Of a DNA stretch of 64,000 nt, positions 47,811-58,295 are shown piece after piece. The notes under the pieces were generated by a model that was given only the letters and a program-made list of their open reading frames with translations, was not told the origin of the DNA and searched no databases. Made by a program: the position numbers and the translations under genes. Every line of letters starts with the position of its first letter. Within the stretch, counting starts at the first letter, position 1. Origin of the DNA: Haemonchus contortus (taxonomy: Eukaryota > Nematoda > Chromadorea > Rhabditida > Trichostrongylidae); NCBI GenBank assembly GCA_000469685.2, contig LS997567.1, positions 1,088,302 to 1,152,301 on the forward strand, given 5' to 3'.

Positions 47811-49531
47811 ATGGCAAACCTCGAGCACGGGATTCAACGAATTGAGCCTTATCGCAGTAACCTGACCCCAGCTGAACGCAGAGGGGTCAAGAAGCTACTG
47901 CAGGCGAAGAATGTATTGAGGTATACTGTTGGAGACAAGTGTGGTTCCTTCGTAGTGATGCCACAAACGATGGATAAAGCTCTCACCGCCGAAGTGCTCT
48001 CAGATGACACCGTATACGAGGAAAGCACTTTGACCGCGTTTGAATCAGTGTGCAAGAGAGTGAGAAGCGTTATGTCGATAGTGAAGAAACGGACAACCCC
48101 TGAAATGGCAAAACGACTGTACGGTACGGTTCCATCGGTGCTGACGCTTTACAACTTGGTGAAGACGCACAAAATTTCGACAACAACAAACACACTGTCC
48201 CTCCCAGTGAAAGAAATTAAGATGAAACCGGTGGTCGCATCTTGTGGTGGATCAGCAGACGGATTGAGCTGGCTGTTAGTCCGTTTGCTCTCGCCACTTT
48301 TGGGGGAGCGCACATTGTTAATGTTGAAGAATTCATTTTGTCGCTTCAGCGATGTCCAGTACCGAAGAAAGCCTTCTACGCGAGCTTCGATGTAGTATCC
48401 TTATACACGAACGTGAATAACGCTGGAGCAGTGCAAGCTGTGTTATCTCTCATCGAGGATAATGAAGACCATATCACGATGATGGGATTTTCCGCCAGTG
48501 AAGTTAAGGATCTCATCGAAGCGGCACTGGAACGCAACATTTTGCTTCGACAATAAGTTTTACAAGCAAAAACGAGGCCTTCTCATGGGTAATGGTATAG
48601 CACCTGTGTTAGCAGTCAACTTCTTGGACCACATCGATAAGTCATCATTAACTAGTGGAAGCCTTTTCTACAAGCGTTGACGTATTCATTATTGGAATAA
48701 CAGAAGAAGACCTTGTGGAAGCACTGAAGAGACTGAATTTTCACGATGCTAGCTTAGCCTTTACAAGGGAAGATCCAGAGAGGAAGGGATTCCTACCATT
48801 CCTCAATACAAAGGTACGGATTAGTGAAGGTGCAAGGAACACCTGTGATATCGAAAAAGTGCCTCCTCGAACATCTTGTTGCATTCCAGAAGCGCACATC
48901 CTGCTTATATGAAAGCAAACGTCGTGCGGAATCTTCTCAAAACGAAGAGAAAGCTTGGAACACGAAGGGATTCCTAATAGTAATGGATACTTCAAAGGCA
49001 ACACAAGGACCTTAGTCCCATACAGAGCGGCTGACGGTGTGAGCCTCATTCTGCCTTTTGTTAATGACAAAATGGCACGTGAGGTGAACCACGTCGTGAA
49101 GAACTCCCATCCTCCTATTCGACTTGTTTTCCGACCTCCCCCTACACTGAAGGATCTCCTGAAAACTTCTAGAATCTACGAAAAACGGTGCCGCGAGCAG
49201 TCTTGCCGCTAATGTACATCTGAAAAGATCTGCGAGCTTCGAGGCACCGTCTACTTGATTCAATGTAGAGGATGTGAAGAGAAATACGTGGGGGAGACCA
49301 TAAGGCTCTTGAAGATCCGCCTGAACGAACATAGAAGAGCGTTGGCTAATCCCGCTGCCTACCCACACCGCAGCTTTTCCAGGCGGCTCCATCTTTCGAT
49401 GTGAGAGTTTTGCATAGAAATTTGGTACGGCCTCTCGAAAAGAAAATCATGGAGGCACGGGAAATATACCGTATCCGATCGGAAATCAACGCAAAGGAGG
49501 AGATGCGTGACCTCCTGAGACTGATTGAATG
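47811..49531 (+). pseudogene. Penelope-like reverse transcriptase/GIY-YIG endonuclease, frameshifted
   Basis: The order along the + strand is an N-terminal region (47811-48300), then after a frameshift reverse transcriptase motif A (FDVVSLYTNV, about 48390-48420). After another frameshift at about 48545 comes motif B (QKRGLLMGNGIAPVLA). Motif C is damaged: the expected YxDD reads SVDVFI with one Asp missing (about 48665-48690). Further on are PFLNTKV, VSLILPFVND and RLVFRPPPTLKDLL. Last comes a GIY-YIG-type nuclease at about 49250-49350 with VYLIQCRGC, KYVGET and RLNEHRRAL. A C-terminal tail ends at a stop near 49530. At least four frame changes are needed to follow it, and the lesion at the catalytic Asp pair means it is not functional. 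Confidence 0.83.
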
Positions 49532-49649
49532 ATAACACTCCGTCGCCTCAGAAGAAGAGCGGTGTCCCATCTCTCTTTCAAGCTCCCCGCCAATAGTTTC
49601 ACTCCCCTCTTCCCCAACATTTCCGGTTGGTTTGATGGATTCGATGTCT

Positions 49650-49787
49650 TTTATGTAGTAACTAATTGTTGACTGATTGTCTGCAACTATGTGTTGTAAA
49701 GTTAAGGTCCGAAGAAGGCATTATATGCCGAAAGCTAACTAATAAAGTGGAGTATCAAGAGCTTCGAAAATACACATGAAAAACAAG
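49650..49787 (+). repeat. Right inverted terminal repeat of the Penelope-like element
   Basis: Mirror of the left arm. It carries CCGAAGA (one change from the CUGANGA consensus) at 49709-49715, the GGCAT/ATGCC hairpin and GAAA at 49730-49733. Confidence 0.75.
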
Positions 49788-50730
49788 TTGGAATGAAGCT
49801 CAGAGATAGCAGCATCTTAAAATAAAATGTTTTATTAAAGCGATATAAGTTGAGTAAGAAAGACAACGTAATCAACTGAAATGAGATAGGTGATATGGAA
49901 GGAAGTCCACAAGTAAAGTACAGAAGCCACGACACAGTAATTTTCAAGGTAAGGTAGGGCAGTGGGTCTAATATACAATTGAGCGAAATCATTGGGGATA
50001 ACATGGATAAGCGTGTCTTCCTTTCACGTATTGTGAATGAGATCTAGTTACATTTGATCAATAATGAACAAAGATCGATACACACGGATTGTATGGTGAA
50101 TAACGACGAATATACACAAGGTGTCCTTCTTATCAAGAAGTCCTGTTTACATGGTATTGTTACGAGTATCATTCATCTGGAACATTTGGTTTCTTTTGGT
50201 GTATGCAAACGTTGAAGTTAATGTCGGGAAACATTTAAGCGAGGACAGAGTAAAGAAATGCTGCGGAATTTTCGGCCGAGCGGGGTTGCGATGTTTCAAC
50301 GAACAAATATCTTTCAAACTGTATTTGATTTACCATTTTCAGATCAAAATGGGGGAATCTATTTCCTTCGTGACCTTAGGCAAGGGGATACAGGCTTGCA
50401 TGCGGAAGATCTGTCTCCTTTTGCCTTAGGTTGTGTATAGTGCTGTTCTTGTTCTTCGAACTTTCCGCTTTGTAGACAGAACTGCCTTTTCTTATTAGAA
50501 ATCTTTCTCTTTTCTTCTTAGGGTGCGAAGTTTATAAACTGATGTCGGCAAGGGCCGCAGAGAGAGACCGCACGGATGGGCGACCCCCCTAAACGCAGGG
50601 CGTACTATCCTCATAGGTCAAACTGATCGCGCAGGGGGAGTGAAGGTATTGAGTAGGGTGGTTCAGTAAGTTAGGTTTTCGACTCGTGTGCTCGCCTGAG
50701 GTGAGTTCTCCCCTCATCTCTGATATTCTC
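49788..50730. other. Intergenic region, no gene recognised
   Basis: A 102-codon + strand frame at 50121-50429 starts with a hydrophobic stretch and contains KKCCGIFGRAGLRCFNE, but no splice context or family supports it. After about 50540 base composition shifts to GC-rich, continuing into the repeats that follow. Confidence 0.4.
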
Positions 50731-50734
50731 TGTG

Positions 50735-50900
50735 TGGCCTCTGTGGCCGGTTCAACTTGTAAGGGCCTTTGTGGCCGATCTCTGTTTGAGGGCCTATGTG
50801 GCCGTAGCTTGGGGGGGGGGTCTAGGTGACCCAGATAGTCGGAGGGCCTTAGTGGCCAGATCTAGCCTAAGTGGCAGGAATAGTGTAGCGGCATTAATGG
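50735..50900 (+). repeat. Degenerate GTGGCC-spaced repeat block
   Basis: The motif GGCCTNTGTGGCC recurs with spacings of roughly 25-40 bp (for example CCTCTGTGGCCGG, CCTTTGTGGCCG, CCTATGTGGCCG, CCTTAGTGGCCAG), decaying to the right. The block includes a run of 10 G. No reading frame uses it convincingly. It could be a decayed satellite or part of a terminal repeat of a retroelement. Confidence 0.55.
50811..50820. repeat. Poly-G tract, 10 G
   Basis: Run of 10 guanines inside the GTGGCC block. Confidence 0.95.
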
Positions 50901-51204
50901 CTGGGATCTCGAAACCAGCATACGTCCCTAGATATCCCTTAGGAGCAAGTGGATTTGGAGTACACGACACGGGAACCAGTACGAGTGTGTTCAGAGGAAA
51001 GCCGGAGCGTACTCTCTCTTCGACTACCTCGCGAAGCTAGTGATCTGTAGGATTTCCTGGCCTGTGTTTGTTATTTGTTTTTTTTCTGTCGATTAATTGT
51101 TCTGTGGCTTCTTCTATATAAATTTGTATCAATTCTTCTCGTAAATCTCGTTGATTCGGTGGTGCGCACCACCCCTACCTCTTTCACGATTTTGATCTTT
51201 GCGT

Positions 51205-51310
51205 ACACTGAAGCTTGATCGATACCGCAGGCCGAGTAGTCCCCCGGCCATCGCAAGCGCGCGCCGGCCGGGGCACTACTCGGCCTGCGGTGTCTATCAA
51301 GCCTCAGTTT
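51205..51310. repeat. Strong GC-rich hairpin, arms of about 45 bp
   Basis: Left arm 51205-51249 and right arm 51266-51310 are near reverse complements around a 16-base GC-rich loop. The inner part CCGCAGGCCGAGTAGT pairs with ACTACTCGGCCTGCGG without mismatch. The adjacent right flank (51330-51380) carries GCTCGTTCGCTCGC and AATGAAAGCAGCCA, also found in the intron foldback at 27.1-27.2 kb. Confidence 0.8.
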
Positions 51311-51381
51311 ATACACAAGTGATAAGCGCTCGTTCGCTCGCTTGCGGGCCGGCCGGCGGTCAATGAAAGCAGCCACTCACT

Positions 51382-51688
51382 TGGCGTGCTGGGGTGTATG
51401 CCGTGTAACGCGGCCCCTCCAATCGCGCCGCCCATTCGACGCGCTTTCTGAACAGGACAATTCGTTCAGGTGATTCGACCTCCTGGCCATACTAATCGAT
51501 GCAAATAGATAATACAAGTAGGTCTGCAATTCGCGGTGGTGTGGCGTCATCGATCGGGCGTATATCAGCTGGATGGGCAGTTGGTTAGAGGGTGAACCGC
51601 CTGGACAAGTTGTCTAGCTCAGAAACCGCATCGAATGGGCGGCGCGATGCGAGGGACCGTGCCAAACGACCGCCTCTCGGCGTGCTGC
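51382..51688. repeat. Foldback repeat with shared 16-mer
   Basis: Left arm 51382-51462 and right arm 51606-51688 are imperfect inverted copies. CGCGCCGCCCATTCGA on the left is matched exactly by TCGAATGGGCGGCGCG on the right, and TTTCTGA and GGCGTGCT also pair. The spacer is about 140 bp. It lies just beyond the last exon found for the - strand gene that follows. Confidence 0.75.
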
Positions 51689-51750
51689 AGTGTTCTATCA
51701 CCTTGAGCTTAAAAATATGTTATCCATAATCTAGAAAGATTCAAACTTAC

Positions 51751-54700
51751 TTGTTGATTCCTCGAGCAAATAGATCGGGAGCGATTTGCAGAAATCCCAG
51801 CCCTCCTGACCAGCAAAGTGAGTGGCTATTGCTTTACTTAGCGGCTCTGGCACGATCTCAAATTGCTTCCGAGGTGAATCCTGAAATTAGGAAATCCCGT
51901 TTCAGTTGGGAATTAAAGAATTTCGCGGGCCTACTTTGCAGGAAAAGGACCGGAATATAAAAGCTGAATATAAAATGGCCATTCTAGAGGTTTCTTCTAC
52001 AACTATTGAGGGGGGGGGGAGGTCTGAGAGATATTTGGTCCAAGATTCTTTGCGAGAAGAATTTTGCAGTGATCTTTGTGAATCAGAGATGGCGTAGTCA
52101 CTCATTTGATAGGATTCCGAAAGTGGCGGACAACCTGCAGACCGCCTGTGGATCATTGTTCCGTTGATAAAAAGAGGGATGACTTGGAAGAGATGGAAAT
52201 CCAAATTGTCAGCATAACCGTCTGCTTTTTCGATGGGGTCATGCCACAAGCTTAATGCAGTTAACGGTGTGACGGTAGGTAGATTAAATAAGTCTCTACA
52301 AAGTAGTATGGATAGCATGGCAGTATGGACAGTTCAATGCGAGGTTGATCAACCTGAACTCTTTTTTCCAAGACTGAGACCCAATTGGTCACTTTGATTG
52401 ATTTCAAAAAAATTCAGTAAAATAGAAATATTCCAACTATCTTGTAAAATTCTTCACCAACCTGGGCAAATCGACTGGGCATAATATAGCAGCGTTTCAT
52501 GGGCTCGAGTTTCACAACAATAACACTCTGAAAAAAACGGATGTTTTGTAGTTGAGTTACTGTTCACTGCTGCATACACTTGTCTCCAATTCCTTTTCCC
52601 ACCATTGGTCCTCAGCCGATATCATCACAATGTCAGAGGGCATCCAAAGAATGAAATGGGTGCGACCATTTGCAGTAAAATTCAATAATGATGAAAACTG
52701 GGATTTGAGAAGGCAGATCGTTTCAGATCTTTGCTCCGTCCCATGAAAATCGGAAGCAGGAAAGCAAAGCAAAGTGAATCAGCAGCAAAGAAATCGGTAT
52801 GGCTTACTTTGGTGATGGCAGAAGCCCGTCTGCATTGATGAAAGCTGAGGGTACGCACATCTCTTTGCTACTATTCGAAATATGTTCAGCGTTTTTCGTG
52901 TGCTATCAGTAACGAAAACGTATTTATAATTACCCCTTCTAGAATGCGGCATGATTGATGGAACTTTTACTTGGATTCCGAAGGTAAAGCCTGCCTTGAC
53001 TCCCTAATAAGAACCGTTTGACCGCTCATGAATGATCGCGGTAATGAAATCGTGTTGGTCTCCATCCACGAGATGGATCGCTACGCGGTCGCTGTTTACA
53101 GCGTGCACAGATTATGCTGCCATTGTCGCGCGCGACATCACGCTCAACCAGCCTCTTGGCGATTTCTCGCGCGCGCGAATGACGGCGACTTCAATCTGAA
53201 CCCATTTGTCATAGAGGCAATCACAAGCATTTATTTATCGTCTTACCGAAGTCGCCTGTTGACAGGCAGACTCGTGATATCACAATAATATGATCCTTCT
53301 CACTCAACAACTAATTTATCGTTGCATTTTACCCGAGTAAAACCTGTCTAGTTATTTTCAGTTTATATATTTCATTCAAAAGACAATCCGTTATACCAGC
53401 ATTCCTACTGTAGTGAAAACACTATTGAATCGATGAGTCGGTCACTTTCCGTGATACTGCTAGATGTTTGACTATTTGTCCCCATCTATGGGAATGAAAA
53501 TCACCTAGTTTAGAGGATTTTGACACCAACATCAAACAAGATCACCTCTCACACAGTATTTCAACGAATGATGTGTCCAATCATTCTATTGAGCTCATTT
53601 TTTATAACTTCTATTCATCTTTAATTCTTGACTATGGAGTAATTTTCGGTTTTTATTGCACTCTGAAGCGTCCCCAATAACTGAACTTAATAACTAAAAC
53701 TGTCCTTTGCCGAGATATTTGAAAATCACTGAGAAATTATAACCATTCCGTTTGGTAATCAGAAAAGCTCATGCAGAGCGTTCAGTTGGAATTGTAAGCA
53801 GATGAGCAATGTGGACGTACTCTATCCCCAGAAAGGACCCAGTGGGATGAGCAGCTACAGAGGCCAATAGTTTCCCAAAACTTGTTCCAAAGATCAAGAC
53901 CCTTCCCCATTTACAGTGATGAGTTCGGATGATCGCCGTTTAGATTGGTGTGGATTGGTGCGGAAAATGGAATGCGCGAATGTGGACGGGTTCATGGCCA
54001 AATTCCAGCCATTTTCTCGAGCAGTCGCCCAGATTGTGAACATTCCTTCAGCAAATTCAATCATATCTTACAAAACAAACTCACCTTACTGTTCACAACC
54101 AATCGATCACTTCCATTCCATGACAACTGAAATGGAGCAAATCGAGATTTACGCCTAGAACGGCTAACTGCGAGATATTCGCTGATCAATTGCGTCTTCT
54201 TCTAGTCTTGTATTCGCTGATCCTCAGAAAAACAAGTTGTATTGCTGCGACTGGCTTACTCATTCCGTCATTGGCTACGATTACTATCCCCGTCGCTAAA
54301 GACCATACCATTCTAACGTTACCCTACCACTAAAAAGCTTCGAAAAATAAGCTGGGAGGAGAGATGTGGATATAGCGTAAAGACGAGATTGGAAGGAAAT
54401 CCATTACGGCCACCCAACTCACTCTCTCTTCTCTCAGTCGCTACGGATCATGAATCAAATGTGCTTGACATATCAAAAGACAAGAAGGTACAAACTTCAG
54501 GGACAAGGACGACAAAGAGTAAACAAGGGCGTAGCCGGCTGAAAAAGTCAGCAGCAATCCCTTCTCACCGGACACAAAGTTCGCTGAAGGACGACGACTA
54601 CGTCAGTTCGTGTTCAGTAGTGTTAACTTGAGAATTGAATCGAAAAAAAGACATTTCAATGAAGGGCGTTTTCATGCACTGATAAAGGTTGACACTGTTA

Positions 54701-57008
54701 CACTCTTCTGTATACCTGGTGATGGGTGTCTAGTCCGATTTTGTATTGATGCTCGTTGGAATAGGACTCAAACGTTTTTCGGGCTTTTAAAAGGGAAGGT
54801 ATCTACCTGGAACAGTAGGGTAGGCAACCGAACTGTTACTTTCATAGGTTCGATTGACCTGACACCTGCCTGAAACTTGCTATCGGAGATTTCGTAGTCA
54901 AACCGGTTTCTGAGGCTAATTGTAAGACTTGTCCATGGACTGGCATTGACAGTTACCCTTTGTTGCCATATCGCAATAATAGAGTGGTAGTAGAAAGAAA
55001 TGAGTATTACAGAAAAAACTGCGAACAGCTGATCCCCCACGGCGCATCTGGCTGACCATCACGAGGCGACACTTTCTGACAGTGGGATGTGGAACTTCAA
55101 AATCCAACCAATCGACGCATTGATGATGTCCAGGAATGCCACGCCGTTTTTCGCCTCCTGAGCCTCTGAGATATGAGCACAAGTTCATTCGCTGACTTTT
55201 TCGAAAAGACCTTCACCTCTGCCTGGCCTGGCTCGGTTCCTTTCCCCCCCCCCCCCCCCCTCCTCCCGTCAGTGTTTGGTCACGCGTGCTGATTCAAAAA
55301 GTATCGATTTGCGATGTGCCTCAAAGCATTCATGAAGCTTCCAGTTAGGGTGTGAAATCTCGCTCACTCAAGATAGTTGCTATGAAGAGTCCAGCTGCTT
55401 CACAACCCCGGCCACTGTTCAGTGGCTAGATTTTTGCTGAACCAACATATTTCACTTACGAGGCCTGAAAATCGCAACGAATGATTGATTCGGCCACATG
55501 TACTCGAGCAGTAATCCTCAAGCTCTATATTATAAGTGAGGAATGGTAATGAGCCAGAGATAATCAAAATGAGCAGTTACTGAAAAATCAGAACGAGATC
55601 TCACGCGACCCATTCTTTCCGAAATCGTTGAGAATTTATTTCTTTCCGGTCAAAGGAGCCTCCAGCCTATCCTGGCCAAACGATTGCCTGCTGGCAGAAA
55701 AGCCACATTGTTAAGCAGTTTTTCCCTTTATGTCGCATAGCGAATAAAGCGACGAAACCAGTTTGTAGTGCTATGACAATTGCGTGGAAAGAATCGAATT
55801 TCGATTATTTTTAGTGAGAGGAGGGTGGAGGGAACGGGAGAATATGAAGTAGTGGAGATTAATTGAAAATGAAATGCTAATATGAAATTAAAGAACAACC
55901 CTTCCTAACAGCGCCGGCGGCTACGGCCAGACGAACGGTGATGGTACAACGGAAGGCTATTTGGTCGGCAGACACGTGACGAAAAACTCTTCGATGAAGG
56001 ATTAATGGAAATATGTGATCATGGCCTATTCGGGTTAACTGCGACTTGATAGCGATGGACTACCTTATCTCACTCATCAACAAATTATTCGGGTAATGCG
56101 AACCTGTTGCGTTGCTCGTGAAGGGAGTTTTTCCCTGCAAAATCACGCACAGCAGGGTAATCATAGGAAAATTTCAATGATTCGAAGGTTTCGCTTGCGG
56201 TTGCTGAGGGAACAAACCCAGTTTGGGTAATAAATGAGGAGAGATGATCACTACAGAGCATAGAAAGTCACAAGCAGAGTAGTTCAACAGTAGAGAAAAG
56301 GACAACCTTCCTTTTAGACTTCTCAAACCGAGCCAGAGATCAGTGACCCTTGGCATCTCCATTGGATGAGGCTGAGTATTTGTAGTCTTCCGTTGGACAA
56401 ATTTACTTGCAAGTGCATATCGGAGACAATGTAAAAACGATTAACGGGGGTCAAAATCTGTTGGGTCTGTCTAAGGTGGACTGCTTACGACGAAAGACAA
56501 ACACGATACTGACTTGAATAAAGACTTATTAAGACGCAACCGATCACCAATTCAACAGGACTCTAAAAATAAGGAGTTCAAAGCAAAACAAAATAAAAGA
56601 CAGTGGCGAGGACTGGAATCCAACAAACCTCGTCGTTTTTCACGGTGAATGTTTTTGGATCGTCTCGACATGGCAATCCGGTGTACATGTAATTAGCGAC
56701 CAACATTGTCACCACAGCCGAGCAGAACGCGATCGAAAGTGCGATTATGGTCAGGCAGCAATAGCTGCATTCTTCACTCTGTAATTGGCGATGGATTGCC
56801 GAGGTGCTAACGGAGCGCTATCAGCTTCAGATTCTACAACTTTAACAGTTTGCAATTCAGAAGATACATAAACGCGGAACTGCTAGTGCAGACGCGCAAT
56901 CTTCGCTCAGTGACTCTTCACCGTAGGCTCTAGAAAGGCATTTCTAGTATGCGCCATTGCAAGGTCAAGCACCTAGTTAAGTGATATGGTACGTACCTGC
57001 TTGTCCAT
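51751..57008 (-). CDS. Probable type II membrane protein with BRICHOS-like segment
   Basis: Exons on the - strand, spread over 5.3 kb. The N-terminal part is 57008-56997 (MDKQ) joined to 56778-56629: a Cys-rich cytosolic start, one membrane helix (LTIIALSIAFCSAVVTMLVA) and an outer segment (TGLPCRDDPKTFTV). A middle exon near 54960-54807 (VTVNASPWTSL to VRLPTLLFQ) has an NAS glycosylation site. The C-terminal part is 52697-52578 (to WWEKELETS), 52527-52462 (SVIVVKLEPMKRCYIMP), about 52293-52135 (FHLFQVIPLFINGTMIH), 51963-51935 and 51880-51751 (FEIVPEPLSKAIATHF). VKLEPMKRCYIMP resembles the first-Cys region of BRICHOS domains after a short linker, and type II topology fits ITM2/Bri-type proteins. 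Phases agree for most joins, but the donor after CYIMP is ambiguous, exons between 56.6 and 52.7 kb may be missed and the stop is not found. These could be two genes. Confidence 0.5.
52010..52019. repeat. Poly-G tract, 10 G
   Basis: Run of 10 guanines (poly-C on the - strand) in a short intron of the BRICHOS-like gene. Confidence 0.95.
55244..55260. repeat. Poly-C tract, 17 C
   Basis: Run of 17 cytosines in a putative intron. Confidence 0.95.
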
Positions 57009-57329
57009 GGTGACAATGACTAACAACAGTAGGCATAAGCGTGCGTAACCTGCTCCAATCCCGCCCTATGTCGCGGTGTCGTCGTCGCACGGATACACTG
57101 TAGTCTCTCCCTTATGTGGGGTATCGCCCGCCTTACTGCCGCCGTCCCATACGACGTCCCCCACCCTCCCCTCCCCTCTCCCCTCGTCCCACCCGCTGAT
57201 GTCGACGTCGTCAGCATCGTTGCCGCGTATACCTCCAAGCATTTTCAGAAGACACTACACATCACACGCCCTTTTTCGAAATCGTTAGGTTCATTTGCGC
57301 AATAACGCGGACAACGTAATGCCACTGCT

Positions 57330-57704
57330 TTGTTCTCGGAACGTGTTATGGTTGTAAACATGTACGACGACGTTTTTGATGCCCTGCGACAGGGAAAGAG
57401 TGGACTGCGTCATTATTGCCGTAGAGTCGCGAAAAGTTCGGTGCGTGGTGTGGCCGTTTCACACAAAGATTACCTTGGCATCCGGTCCTCGACAAAGAAA
57501 GGCATTTTAGAAGTTTACGAGCTTCACAAAAACTTCATTAGTGCTGGAACGGGAAATAGTGTGTCATTGAAGAAGGTGATCAGCCCGATGGCAAAGAAAA
57601 GTGAAGTCGATGGGTTTGAAGCAATCAGAACGTTCAATTGGGAACGTTTCTATCTTTCCGCGTGGATCATCAAGATATGGTCACCTCAAGGGGCTTCACC
57701 ATAA
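57330..57704 (+). CDS. Hypothetical 124-codon reading frame
   Basis: Open frame with mixed, protein-like composition: MYDDVFDALRQGKSGLRH, then a basic stretch RRVAKSSVRGVAVSHKDYLG, KKGILEVYELHKNFISAGTG and FEAIRTFNWERFYLSAWIIK. There is no hydrophobic signal, no known motif and no obvious splice sites. It could be a small gene, one exon or a transposon fragment. The start is uncertain; a second Met lies 7 codons in. Confidence 0.3.
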   Translation: MFSERVMVVNMYDDVFDALRQGKSGLRHYCRRVAKSSVRGVAVSHKDYLGIRSSTKKGILEVYELHKNFISAGTGNSVSLKKVISPMAKKSEVDGFEAIRTFNWERFYLSAWIIKIWSPQGASP

Positions 57705-57929
57705 ATTCGGCTAGTGATCAAATCTCGGATCAGCACCCGCTTTGATCATTCAAGCCATCTTATCCAGAGTCTGTTGGGCAGGGACAGATCATCTGAGGAA
57801 ATAAAAATACTGAATGACCATAGGCTGGTCGCCGCGAAGTGTAGGACCTAAAGCCTATTGGGACACCACTGCGAGTTGAATAGAGTACGGAAGGGGAGCC
57901 TAACCTCTCTGAAACTACGAATCATCGCT

Positions 57930-58260
57930 ATTATTAGTGTTGTCACTGGTACTACTATAGTTGCTATTATTTTTGTGATTAAGAAGGCGAGGGCCAGCGG
58001 ATTCTCGATAGTTTGAGGGATAAAGAATACGGTGCACAGGAAGCTCAAGTGCGGTTTCGAGTCTCGTCCAAAGCCGAAGTTTTGCCCACAAATCGCCAAA
58101 CATGTAAAACTGCATCATCATTATTGTTAATAATATATTATTATTCATATTTTTACTCTTGGTGTTATTATTACTATTCTTAGCATTACACTTATTGTTG
58201 TTATCACTGTCGTTATTATTACTATTGTTAATATAATCATAATAAATTATTATTAATATT
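57930..58260. repeat. Degenerate ATT/AAT-rich block, split by unique sequence
   Basis: Trinucleotide-like ATT repeats at about 57930-57975 and 58115-58260 flank about 140 bp of mixed sequence. On the - strand they translate as Asn runs, which makes a spurious 126-codon frame. The layout suggests a microsatellite interrupted by an insertion, or repeat tails of a small element. Confidence 0.6.
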
Positions 58261-58295
58261 GTTGCACTTATTAGTACTAAACAGAGTTCTATCAT

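Larger units (their letters stand above)
47563..49787 (+). mobile_element. Penelope-like retroelement, degenerate, with inverted terminal repeats
   Basis: A body of about 1.7 kb coding for reverse transcriptase plus GIY-YIG nuclease sits between two inverted repeats of about 135 bp (47563-47699 and 49650-49787), estimated by eye at around 90% identical. Penelope-like elements are a distinct group related to telomerase whose terminal repeats can be inverted and can carry hammerhead ribozymes. Each arm here carries a CYGAAGA core, a GGCAT/ATGCC hairpin and GAAA. No target-site duplication was established. The coding part is broken by several frameshifts, so this copy is not autonomous. Confidence 0.85.

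Noticed and set aside
51560..51620. tRNA-like arm with AGTTGGTTAGAGG
   Set aside because: It is the spacer of a foldback and lacks a T-arm and acceptor stem.
52943..52983. Short + strand exon-like segment reading CGMIDGTFTWIPK before a GTAAAG donor
   Set aside because: Too short and isolated, and lies within an intron of the opposite-strand gene.
53916..54158. Possible C-type-lectin-like segment (VWIGAENG) on the + strand
   Set aside because: Only a few residues resemble the family; no conserved Cys pattern or flanking exons.
57915..58295. 126-codon - strand frame rich in Asn
   Set aside because: It is a product of the ATT/AAT repeat, not a protein.
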